In this document: piece by piece, positions 1 through 5,866 of the stretch
Position numbering within the stretch: position 1 is the first letter of the stretch
How the letters are laid out: each line of letters opens with the position of its first letter
Source: CAYTLW01 sp964438735
Lineage (GTDB): Bacteria; Myxococcota_A; UBA9042
DNA: 5,925 nucleotides
Assembly: GCA_964438735.1 (NCBI GenBank)
Contig: CAYTLW010000227.1
Location: forward strand, 1-5,925
Direction: 5' to 3'
Translations under genes and position numbers: made by a program
Notes under the pieces: generated by a model
Told to the model about the DNA's origin: nothing
The model's database searches: none
Seen by the model: only the letters and a program-made list of their open reading frames with translations

Positions 1-11
1 TTTTGGGTTCT

Positions 12-57
12 GGGCGGGGGTGTGGGCGGTGTTCATTTACCCCGCGCCCCCCGTTTT
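12..57 (+). terminator. Possible rho-independent terminator of a gene left of the window
   Basis: GGGCGGGGG at 12-20 can pair with CCCCGCGCCC at 40-49 (nine GC pairs with G44 bulged). The loop is 19 nt, and TTTT follows at 54-57 after a CCCG spacer. The stem is strong, but the loop is long and the T-run short and slightly displaced. Any gene it ends would lie outside the window on the left. It could simply be a GC-rich stretch. Confidence 0.25.
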
Positions 58-157
58 CTGGCGCCCGCGGCGCCCCCGAGGGGACGGCAGCGGGCGTCGC
101 ACATAAGAGCTCCAGAAAGATCGCTCGCGCGGCGAGCAGAGCCGGGAGGCGCTGAAG
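58..157 (+). promoter_or_regulatory. Leader of the methyltransferase/reductase gene with hairpin and Shine-Dalgarno
   Basis: This is the non-coding stretch before the first gene. A perfect 6-bp inverted repeat lies at 123-128 and 132-137 (GCTCGC, loop GCG, GCGAGC), six bases before a strong Shine-Dalgarno GGGAGG at 144-149. That site is eight bases from the ATG at 158 and supports this start. CATAAG at 102-107 is the only -10-like hexamer I see, and it has no convincing -35 partner. I could not fit a SAM or SAH riboswitch consensus, so specific regulation is unproven. Confidence 0.4.
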
Positions 158-2038
158 ATGTGGACCAGGGAGAAGCTGCAGACCCTGCTCGATGAACGCC
201 TGCTGATCCTCGACGGTGCCATGGGCACGCAGCTCTATGAGCAGGGGCACGACTTCGACAGTTCGTTCGACGCGCTCTGCCTGAGCCGACCGCTGCTGGT
301 GCGGCGGGTCCATCGCGACTTCGTGGCCGCGGGCGCCCATGTGCTGACGACCAATACCTTCGGCGCCAACCCCATTCGTCTGGCCACGGCGGGTGCCAGC
401 GAACGTTGCGCCGAGATCAACAAGGCTGGCGTGGCCATCGCCCGGGACGCAGCCTCCGACCGACCGCCCTACCATCGCCCCCTGGTCGCAGCCTCGGTGG
501 GTCCGCTGGGCCAGCCCTTGGCGCCGGTGGGCCGGCTGGGCCATGACGAGGCGAGCCAGGCATTCCGTGAGCAGCTGACCGCGCTCGTGGAGGCCGACCC
601 GGATCTGATCCTGTTCGAGACCTTCGGCGACCTGGCCGAGCTCTGCATCGCCACCGACGTATTGCGCAGCCTGGCGCCCGACGCCGCCTTCATCGCCTGC
701 GCGACGTTCACCGATGAGGGCAAGACCCTGTTGGGCCACAAGCCGGAAGAGGTGGTCCGAACGATGCTCGATCGCGGCGCTGCCGCTGTCGGCGCCAACT
801 GTTCCAGCGGTCCGCAGGGTATGCAGGAGGTCTTCGAGCGCATGGCGCGAGTGACCAACGCGCGCCTTGTCCTGGTGCCCAACGCCGGACCGCCCAGCCT
901 GGTGGACGGGCGCTTCGTCTACATGAACTCGCCCGACTACTTCGCCGAATGGGCCGTGCGCATGGCGGAGATCGGTGCGCGCGCCATCGGCGGTTGCTGC
1001 GGCACGACGCCGGCTCACATCGCGCGGGCCGTGACCCTGGTGGGTACCCGGGCGCCGGTGCCGTTGCCGGACACGAAGCCCGCGTCGGATCCCGTGGTCC
1101 TGCGCGCTGAGCGACAGGAAGCCGATCCCGCCAAAATCGCCGAGCCGGTGGAACTGGCCTGGGAGGACAGCGACTTCGAGCGCAAGCTCTCCAGCGGCGA
1201 GTTCGTCATCAGCGTCGAGCTGGACCCTCCGCGCGGTGTGCGGGGGCAACGCCTGGTTCAAGGGGCGGTGGCCTTGAGGCAGGCCGGGGTCGACGCAATC
1301 AACATCGCCGACTCCCCGCTGGCCACCGCGCGCATGAGCCCGCTGGCCCTGGCCGTGCTGATCCGACAGCAGGTCGACATCGAGATCATCCTCCACGTGT
1401 CCTGCCGCGACCGAAACGTGCTGGGTTTGCTGAGCGAGACCATGGGCGCCCACGCGCTGGGCATCCGGCACACGCTCTGCGTGACTGGCGATCCACCATC
1501 GGTCGGCGACTATCCAGGAACTCACGCAGTCTTCGAGGTCGACGCGATCGGGCTGCTCCGCATGCTCGATGGACTCAATCACGGGCGCAGCGCGAACGGC
1601 AAGATGAAGCGGACACGGACCGGCTTCCGCCTGTCGTGCGCGGTCAATCCCACCTCCACCGACCTGGAGAGAGAGATCGATCGGTTCCACGCCAAGGTCG
1701 AGGCAGGGGCACGTTACGCCCTGACTCAGCCGCTATATGACGCCGATACACTGGCCGAATTCGTCGATCGAGTGAAGCCCTCCATCCCGCTGCTGGTGGG
1801 CATCCTGCCCCTGCGCAACGGTCGCCACGCCCACTTCATCCACCACGAGGTGCCGGGCATGGTGGTGCCCGATGACATTCGTGCGCGCATGGACAAAGCC
1901 GGCGAAGATGGCCCCAAGGAGGGCGTCGCCATCAGTCAAGAGCTGCTCGAGACGATGCGCCCCTACTGCGCGGGCGCTTACCTGATGCCGCCCTTCAACA
2001 AGTTCGAGATGGCGATCGACGTGGTTCGCGGAATATAG
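158..2038 (+). CDS. Bifunctional homocysteine S-methyltransferase / 5,10-methylenetetrahydrofolate reductase (YitJ-like)
   Basis: This 626-residue cytoplasmic enzyme fuses two one-carbon domains. Residues about 10-297 are a homocysteine S-methyltransferase TIM barrel: the N-terminal LILDGAMGTQL motif is followed by the family zinc ligands C215 (GANCSSGP) and C280-C281 (GGCCGTTPAHI). After a linker at about 298-337, residues about 340-626 are a MetF-like flavin reductase barrel with E354 in SVELDPPRG, HVSCRDRN at 413-420, LCVTGDPP at 440-447, ALTQPLYD at 521-528 and GILPLRNGRHAHF at 548-560. The reductase makes 5-methyltetrahydrofolate; the other domain methylates homocysteine to methionine. 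Length and domain order match Bacillus subtilis YitJ. No cobalamin-binding, cap or activation domain of MetH is present, so the methyl donor of the first domain cannot be read from the sequence. The start is supported by GGGAGG eight bases upstream. Both active-site sets appear intact. The gene stands alone and converges on the hydrolase gene. Confidence 0.95.
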   Translation: MWTREKLQTLLDERLLILDGAMGTQLYEQGHDFDSSFDALCLSRPLLVRRVHRDFVAAGAHVLTTNTFGANPIRLATAGASERCAEINKAGVAIARDAASDRPPYHRPLVAASVGPLGQPLAPVGRLGHDEASQAFREQLTALVEADPDLILFETFGDLAELCIATDVLRSLAPDAAFIACATFTDEGKTLLGHKPEEVVRTMLDRGAAAVGANCSSGPQGMQEVFERMARVTNARLVLVPNAGPPSLVDGRFVYMNSPDYFAEWAVRMAEIGARAIGGCCGTTPAHIARAVTLVGTRAPVPLPDTKPASDPVVLRAERQEADPAKIAEPVELAWEDSDFERKLSSGEFVISVELDPPRGVRGQRLVQGAVALRQAGVDAINIADSPLATARMSPLALAVLIRQQVDIEIILHVSCRDRNVLGLLSETMGAHALGIRHTLCVTGDPPSVGDYPGTHAVFEVDAIGLLRMLDGLNHGRSANGKMKRTRTGFRLSCAVNPTSTDLEREIDRFHAKVEAGARYALTQPLYDADTLAEFVDRVKPSIPLLVGILPLRNGRHAHFIHHEVPGMVVPDDIRARMDKAGEDGPKEGVAISQELLETMRPYCAGAYLMPPFNKFEMAIDVVRGI

Positions 2039-2095
2039 AGCAGACGTCCACACGCCAGACGCTGAAGCTGTCGATGGGCTGCTGTGAAGCGCTGA
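2039..2095. other. Short convergent intergenic gap
   Basis: These 57 bases separate the stop codons of two converging genes (TAG on each strand). I looked for a bidirectional terminator and found only a 4-bp CGCT/AGCG pairing and a short direct repeat (CTGAAGC and GTGAAGC), with no T-run on either strand. Termination here is probably factor-dependent or lies inside the neighbouring coding ends. Confidence 0.5.
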
Positions 2096-2941
2096 CTAGA
2101 TCTCGATGACCCGACCTTCGCGAGAGAAGGTGACGCCATCGTCATCGCCGAAGTCATTCGCCTTGATGGCGTCCAACTCATCGTCGTGACGGGCGGGCTC
2201 GTGGTGAGTCAGCACGATGTGCTTCACGCCGGCGGCGCGACCATGGCGAACACACTCGCCGTGGGTGGCATGCCCCCACCCGCGTCGGGGTGGTCCGCGC
2301 TTGCCCACGTATTCCTCTTCGGTATACGTGGCGTCGATGCTGAGCACGTCGGCGCCGCGAATGAACTCGACAAATGGCTCGTCCAAGGTGCCGTCGCCCG
2401 GATGCTCCCAGTCGGAGGCGTGCACGAAGACCTTGCCGTCGTACTCGAATCTGTAGCCGACCACGTCGCCCGGATGGTTGAGCAGCATGGTCTTCACGGT
2501 CAGGTCGCCAAACTGCAGCACGTCGCCAAAATCCAGGAACTCGAACGACATCTCCGCCCGGAAGGCCTCCATCGAGATGGGAAAAGCCGGCTGGGCCATC
2601 AGCTGTTTGAGTACGCCGTGAATGTTGCCGCCCTTGTGGTGGGCCGACAGGATTCGGAACCGATTGCCAGGAATCAGGAATGGCGAGAAGAAGGGGAATC
2701 CCTGCACGTGATCCCAGTGCAGGTGGGTCATCAGGAAGACGACCTCGACCGGCATCTGCTCGCGAAGGGAAGTGCCAAAGCCGCGCACGCCGGTGCCGCC
2801 GTCGACGGCGATGATGGTCTCGCCCGCGCGGATCTCCAGGCACGTGGTGTTGCCGCCGTAACGCGCGGTCTCAGGCCCGGGAGCGGGGATGCTGCCCCGA
2901 ACGCCCCAGTAGGTGACCTTGAAATCTGACGCGCTAGTCAT
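2096..2941 (-). CDS. Metallo-beta-lactamase-fold hydrolase (PhnP/RNase Z-like, PF12706-type)
   Basis: This 281-residue soluble hydrolase has no signal peptide. The N-terminus carries the family hallmark YWGVRGSIPAPGPET (residues 11-25) followed by RYGGNTTC (28-34). Metal-binding residues are complete: HLHWDH at 73-78 (H73, H75, D77, H78), H156 in LNHPGD, D177 in HASDWEHP and H246 in LTHHEP. GWGHATHGE at 221-229 matches a motif common in this subfamily. The fold implies a dinuclear zinc (or iron) site cleaving a phosphodiester or similar ester. Relatives include PhnP cyclic phosphodiesterases and RNase Z, but the substrate cannot be told from sequence. The frame is open upstream to a TTG at 3058, but I place the start at ATG 2941: the hallmark strand begins nine residues later and AGGGA lies three bases upstream. 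The 39-residue extension is Gly/Arg/Pro-rich and looks non-coding. A 150-bp gap separates it from the lipoprotein genes, so it may have its own promoter. Confidence 0.9.
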   Translation of the reverse strand: MTSASDFKVTYWGVRGSIPAPGPETARYGGNTTCLEIRAGETIIAVDGGTGVRGFGTSLREQMPVEVVFLMTHLHWDHVQGFPFFSPFLIPGNRFRILSAHHKGGNIHGVLKQLMAQPAFPISMEAFRAEMSFEFLDFGDVLQFGDLTVKTMLLNHPGDVVGYRFEYDGKVFVHASDWEHPGDGTLDEPFVEFIRGADVLSIDATYTEEEYVGKRGPPRRGWGHATHGECVRHGRAAGVKHIVLTHHEPARHDDELDAIKANDFGDDDGVTFSREGRVIEI

Positions 2942-3091
2942 CCGTCCCTGCCCGCTCGAAGGTCCCCGACCGACTCCGGTACCGGGGGGCCTGGGCAGGT
3001 TGGACAAGACCGCCAATTCGGCCCCATGCCACCCGCGGTAGCGCCCCGCGCCGGCCAAGTGTACGCCGCTTCTCCGAACGACAGCAAGTTT
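2942..3091 (-). other. Intergenic region between PDZ lipoprotein and hydrolase genes
   Basis: This non-coding gap holds a promoter-like element at its upstream end (3058-3087), a perfect 10-bp palindrome CCGGTACCGG at 2976-2985 that could be an operator or part of a leader hairpin, and the AGGGA ribosome-binding site at 2945-2949. No T-run terminator follows the PDZ gene, so read-through from the lipoprotein genes remains possible. Confidence 0.4.
3058..3087 (-). promoter_or_regulatory. Candidate sigma70-type promoter for the hydrolase gene
   Basis: On the minus strand TTGCTG (3087-3082) and TACACT (3063-3058) are separated by 18 bases. The -10 matches four of six consensus positions and the -35 matches the TTG core only. 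It starts just after the stop of the PDZ gene and would give a leader of about 110 bases, consistent with separate transcription of the hydrolase. Confidence 0.35.
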
Positions 3092-3649
3092 TCATGGGGA
3101 ACCCGCAGTCTTGCGTTCAGGGGCTGAATTGGGTTCGACCACAGGCCACGCGAAGTCCATGCGTGTGCCGTTTCGGACGACAGAGACCCGCACCACGGTC
3201 GCGTGTGCGAGCTGTTTGAAGACCGCCATCAACTGGTCCGGGGTGGACACGGCGATGCCGTTGATCGAGCGCAGCATGTCGCCTGGCTTGATTCCATAAC
3301 GCAGCACCTTCGGGCTGTTGTCGAACACCCGGGCGATGGCGAAGCCGACGAATCGACGCCGCTGGCCGGAGCTGAACACCGGCTTGAGAGGCACATGTTG
3401 CAACAGCGCGCCGGGGCCCTTTGCCAGGACCCGGTCCAGATCGGCGCGTTGAAGGGTGGGCGGGCCCGGGGCTTGTACCCGAACGGGCGCGTCCAGGCGC
3501 ACCTTGCGGGCGCCGCTGGCCTTGGCGATCGCCGCCTGGTTGGCTTTGTTGGCCGGTCCTTTGCGTACGGGTGCCTGGCTGGTGGTCCCGGCGCAGCCGG
3601 CCAGTGTGACCATCAGCAGCCACGCGATGGCGGCACGGCGGGCGGTCAC
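3092..3649 (-). CDS. PDZ-domain lipoprotein, GspC C-terminal-like
   Basis: This is a 185-residue envelope lipoprotein. Residues 1-19 form a signal peptide: TARR, a hydrophobic stretch, then lipobox LAGC with C19 as lipidated cysteine. A basic, low-complexity linker (about 20-65) precedes a PDZ-like domain at about 75-172. Its order resembles the end of type II secretion protein GspC: LDRVLAKGPGALLQHVPLKP (71-90), GFAIARVFDNSPKVLRYGI (102-120), KPGDMLRSINGIAV (121-134), then a last strand VRVSVVRNG (153-161). PDZ domains bind peptide tails or partner proteins; the partner here is unknown. GspC has a transmembrane segment and a homology region, which are replaced here by a lipid anchor and linker. 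I chose the GTG at 3649: it overlaps the preceding stop as GTGA, implying translational coupling, and gives a clean signal peptide. The ATG at 3700 would bury that signal behind 17 arginine-rich residues and overlap the upstream gene by 55 bases. Confidence 0.8.
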   Translation of the reverse strand: MTARRAAIAWLLMVTLAGCAGTTSQAPVRKGPANKANQAAIAKASGARKVRLDAPVRVQAPGPPTLQRADLDRVLAKGPGALLQHVPLKPVFSSGQRRRFVGFAIARVFDNSPKVLRYGIKPGDMLRSINGIAVSTPDQLMAVFKQLAHATVVRVSVVRNGTRMDFAWPVVEPNSAPERKTAGSP

Positions 3650-4002
3650 GATGGCGGCGAAATGCCGCAGAAGGGCACCTCGCCAATGTCGTCGCGGCAT
3701 GTCAGGCCCTCCCGGCAGCCCTGGCCATCGTCGCAACGCCGCATGCACCACGTGCGCTCGGTGCCGAAGTCGACACAGACGGCTTCCGCCGGACATTCCC
3801 CGGGCCGGCAGGGGGTCATGGTGCAGTAACCGCCCTCGGTGGCCTCGTCGCAGATCGCTCCAGTGCCGCATTCGCTGCTGGTCTCGCAGGCGTCACCGAT
3901 GGTCGGCCCACAGGCACCGCAGGACAGCAGGACCACGCAACCAACCAGCCAACGAACCAGGCGGCTGGTGCAGGCAAGCAGGGGCGTGCAGCGACGAGTC
4001 AT
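3646..4002 (-). CDS. Cysteine-rich lipoprotein with three tandem four-cysteine modules
   Basis: I recognise the style but not a named family. The 118-residue product has an N-terminal signal (arginines at 3, 4, 14 and 17; hydrophobic core about 18-27). C28 in LLSC is the best lipobox, with C31 as alternative. The mature part holds twelve further cysteines in three units: C39-x5-C45-x5-C51-x8-C60, C65-x4-C70-x5-C76-x9-C86 and C90-x5-C96-x5-C102-x9-C112, each with an aromatic residue (Y59, W85, F111) before its last cysteine. This suggests three small disulfide-bonded modules, like the GxxC-rich surface proteins common in myxobacterial genomes. The frame is open to 4197, but ATG 4002 is chosen because AGAGG lies five bases upstream and the signal peptide starts there; the extension is proline-rich and overlaps the previous gene. 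Its stop overlaps the next gene's GTG. It probably acts at the cell surface, perhaps with the PDZ lipoprotein; this partnership is inferred from coupling only. Confidence 0.8.
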   Translation of the reverse strand: MTRRCTPLLACTSRLVRWLVGCVVLLSCGACGPTIGDACETSSECGTGAICDEATEGGYCTMTPCRPGECPAEAVCVDFGTERTWCMRRCDDGQGCREGLTCRDDIGEVPFCGISPPS

Positions 4003-4007
4003 CGCGA

Positions 4008-4012
4008 CCTCT
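4008..4012 (-). promoter_or_regulatory. Ribosome-binding site of the cysteine-rich lipoprotein
   Basis: AGAGG on the minus strand lies five bases before the ATG at 4002, inside the 25-bp gap after the preceding lipoprotein's stop. It decides in favour of the internal start over the upstream codons of the same open frame. Confidence 0.6.
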
Positions 4013-4027
4013 GAGGAGCTGGAAGGA

Positions 4028-4438
4028 TCAGGGTCTGACCTTGCAATCGGTGGCGTAGGAGTCGGCGATCGCCCTGCTTGCCCAGGCGGGGTTGGCGGAG
4101 GCGGCCTTTTGAAAAGCCTGAGAAAATGCGCTGGCCGACTCGAATCCGTTGGCCTTGTACAGGGAGTCCGGAGCAAACCGGGAGCCCACCAGGACACATC
4201 GAATGGCGTGGTAGGCCGCGAAGAGCCTGGCTTGTTCCGCCGCCTCCACAGCCGCCGCGGTTTCGGTCACGGCAGCGGGGGCGGGCGCCGCTTCGGCCAC
4301 CTTGGCGACGGGCTCAGGTGCCGGTCGCGGCGCCTTGCTGCAGCCGGCCATGGCGCCAAGCAGCGCCGCCAGCACGCACAGAACCACTCCGCCGAAGCTG
4401 GAGGAAATGACGCTGCGCTGTGGGCTCGGCATCCGCAT
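4028..4438 (-). CDS. Small lipoprotein of unknown function with Ala/Pro linker and two cysteines in the C-terminal domain
   Basis: I do not recognise a named family. From ATG 4438 the product has 136 residues: a basic/polar n-region, a hydrophobic core (about 15-29), lipobox MAGC with C33 as lipidated cysteine, then an Ala/Pro/Glu-rich tether (about 35-68) and a compact, probably helical domain (about 69-136). That domain has C81 and C132 close to its ends, which may form one disulfide, and the segment LYKANGFESASAFSQAFQ (93-110). Short helical lipoprotein domains of this layout occur in deltaproteobacterial genomes; function is unknown. The start is uncertain: GTG 4456, ATG 4438 and ATG 4432 all give a workable signal peptide and none has a clear Shine-Dalgarno. 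I prefer 4438 because a promoter-like element would place the transcript start on it. It lies 80 bases after enolase and 25 bases before the cysteine-rich lipoprotein, so it probably heads or joins that unit. Confidence 0.72.
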   Translation of the reverse strand: MRMPSPQRSVISSSFGGVVLCVLAALLGAMAGCSKAPRPAPEPVAKVAEAAPAPAAVTETAAAVEAAEQARLFAAYHAIRCVLVGSRFAPDSLYKANGFESASAFSQAFQKAASANPAWASRAIADSYATDCKVRP

Positions 4439-4445
4439 GGGCGGG

Positions 4446-4474
4446 ATGGTACCCACAACGGCCAGGACCGTCCA
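4446..4474 (-). promoter_or_regulatory. Candidate promoter giving a leaderless lipoprotein transcript
   Basis: On the minus strand TGGACG (4474-4469), a 17-base spacer and TACCAT (4451-4446) each match four of six sigma70 consensus positions. The -10 hexamer is followed by seven bases and then ATG 4438, so transcription would start at about the start codon. This fits the missing Shine-Dalgarno, but such matches also arise by chance. Confidence 0.28.
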
Positions 4475-4518
4475 CGGGCCGAATCGCCCGCTGATCGGCT
4501 TCGACCAGGAGATGAGGC

Positions 4519-5799
4519 TCAGCGGAATGCCTTCCGACCGGGGTAGCGGGCCACCGCGCCCAACTCCTCCTCAATCCGCAGAAGCTGGTTGTACTTCGCT
4601 GTCCGCTCACCGCGTGACAGGGAGCCGGTCTTGATCTGGCCGGCGCGTGTCGCCACGGCCAGGTCGGCGATGGTGGTGTCCTCGGTCTCGCCCGAACGGT
4701 GCGAGATGACGGTGCGGTAGCCGTTCTCGTGGGCCAGGTCGATGGCGTCGAAGGTCTCGCTCAGCGAGCCGATCTGGTTGACCTTGATGAGGATGGCGTT
4801 GGCGATGTCCTCGTCGATGCCCCTTTGCAGCCGCTCGGTATTGGTCACGAAGAGGTCGTCGCCAACCAGCTGCACCCGCTCGCCGCTCAGCCGGGTATGT
4901 TCCCGCCAGCCGGTCCAATCGTCCTCGTCCATGCCGTCTTCGACGCTGATGATCGGGAAGCTGCGGGTCAGCTCGTCGAGATAGGCGGCGAACTCGGCCG
5001 GCTCCAGGCGGCGGCCCTCGCTGGTGAGGTTGTAGACACCGGCTTTGTTGTCGAAGAACTCGCTCGAAGCCACATCCAGCGCCAGCGAGATCTGGTCGCC
5101 AGGCGAATAACCGGCGGCCATGACGGCCTCCACCAGCAACTCGAGGGCATCCGCGTTGCGCTGCAGGCGCGGCGCAAACCCGCCCTCGTCGCCCACGGTG
5201 GTGGGCAGACCGCGACTGGCCAGCAGCTTCTTGAGCTGGGCGAAGACCTCAGCGCCCGCGCGCAGGGCCTCGCTGAAGCGATCGAAGCCGTGCGGCACGA
5301 CCATGAACTCCTGGATGTCCATGCCGCCGGCGGCGTGGGCGCCACCGTTGATGAGATTCATCATGGGCACCGGCAGGGTATGCGCCCGGGCCCCGCCGAG
5401 ATAGCGATAGAGCGACTGGCGCGTGGCATCCGCCGCAGCGCGCGCGGCGGCAATGGAGACGCCGAGGATCGCATTGGCGCCCAGCTCGCTCTTGTTCGGT
5501 GTGCCGTCCAGCTCCAGAAGCAGGGCGTCCAGGGCCCGCTGTTCCAAGGCGTCCAGACCAACGATCGCCGGTCCGATGCGGTCGTTGACGTGCGCGACCG
5601 CCTTGCGCACGCCCTTGCCCATGTAGCGCTCGCCGCCATCGCGCAATTCGAGGGCCTCGTGCACACCCGTGGAGGCGCCCGAAGGCACCATGAAGCGTCC
5701 CCGCGTGCCGCCGCTGAGGCCGATTTCGACCTCCACCGTCGGGTTGCCCCGCGAGTCCAGAACCTCTCTCCCGCCAACGTTCACGATCGTGGTCGTCAT
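4519..5799 (-). CDS. eno: Enolase (phosphopyruvate hydratase)
   Basis: This cytoplasmic enzyme interconverts 2-phosphoglycerate and phosphoenolpyruvate in glycolysis and gluconeogenesis. The 426 residues compare with 432 in Escherichia coli, and the protein is complete. The N-terminal domain carries REVLDSRGNPTVEVE (11-25) and the mobile active-site loop PSGASTG (39-45). The barrel domain has the expected residues: E164 (DIQEFM), E205 (VGDEGGFAP), Mg2+ ligands D242 (ALDVASSEFF), E287 (SVEDGM) and D314/D315 (LVGDDLFVTN), catalytic K339 (LIKVNQIG), substrate-binding H367-R368-S369 (SHRSGETEDTTIADLAV) and K390 (QIKTGS). I start at ATG 5799 rather than the adjacent GTG 5802 because AGGGAG sits six bases before the ATG. 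A promoter-like element lies about 40 bases upstream. Common neighbours such as pyrG are not visible in the window. Downstream are three lipoprotein genes on the same strand with no clear terminator between. Confidence 0.98.
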   Translation of the reverse strand: MTTTIVNVGGREVLDSRGNPTVEVEIGLSGGTRGRFMVPSGASTGVHEALELRDGGERYMGKGVRKAVAHVNDRIGPAIVGLDALEQRALDALLLELDGTPNKSELGANAILGVSIAAARAAADATRQSLYRYLGGARAHTLPVPMMNLINGGAHAAGGMDIQEFMVVPHGFDRFSEALRAGAEVFAQLKKLLASRGLPTTVGDEGGFAPRLQRNADALELLVEAVMAAGYSPGDQISLALDVASSEFFDNKAGVYNLTSEGRRLEPAEFAAYLDELTRSFPIISVEDGMDEDDWTGWREHTRLSGERVQLVGDDLFVTNTERLQRGIDEDIANAILIKVNQIGSLSETFDAIDLAHENGYRTVISHRSGETEDTTIADLAVATRAGQIKTGSLSRGERTAKYNQLLRIEEELGAVARYPGRKAFR

Positions 5800-5805
5800 C
5801 ACCTG

Positions 5806-5811
5806 CTCCCT
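5806..5811 (-). promoter_or_regulatory. Enolase ribosome-binding site
   Basis: AGGGAG on the minus strand is six bases before ATG 5799 but only three before GTG 5802, which favours the ATG as the enolase start. Confidence 0.65.
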
Positions 5812-5836
5812 GCGCCGTTATCCGGCATGCGCCGGC

Positions 5837-5866
5837 ACCGTAGCGGACCCGAGCGCGGGGCGTCAA
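5837..5866 (-). promoter_or_regulatory. Candidate sigma70-type promoter of enolase
   Basis: On the minus strand TTGACG (5866-5861) matches five of six -35 positions, and after an 18-base spacer TACGGT (5842-5837) matches the essential T, A and final T of the -10. It would give a leader of about 30 bases containing the Shine-Dalgarno. A 5-bp inverted repeat CCGGC-ATGC-GCCGG (5822-5835) lies at the predicted transcript start and could affect initiation or the 5' end of the mRNA. The remaining bases to 5925 show no convincing coding frame. Confidence 0.5.

Noticed and set aside
61..157. SAH or SAM riboswitch before the one-carbon gene
   Set aside because: The gene would be a sensible target, but I could not match the conserved core of either family by eye; only a simple hairpin is supported.
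2186..2929. 247-codon plus-strand frame
   Set aside because: It is antisense to the metallo-hydrolase, which has complete family motifs; the predicted product shows no recognisable domain.
2942..3058. N-terminal extension of the hydrolase from a TTG codon
   Set aside because: The extra 39 residues are Gly/Pro/Arg-rich and precede the usual first strand of the family. ATG 2941 has a purine-rich site just upstream.
3650..3871. N-terminal extension of the PDZ lipoprotein frame
   Set aside because: It would overlap most of the cysteine-rich gene and hide the lipoprotein signal behind an arginine-rich stretch.
4475..4490. Terminator after enolase
   Set aside because: CGGGC and GCCCG can pair in a 5-bp stem, but no T-run follows on the minus strand.
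3839..4546. 235-codon plus-strand frame across the lipoprotein genes
   Set aside because: Its product is Arg/Gly-rich without motifs, while the minus strand gives two clean lipoprotein signals, a cysteine repeat and a good ribosome-binding site.
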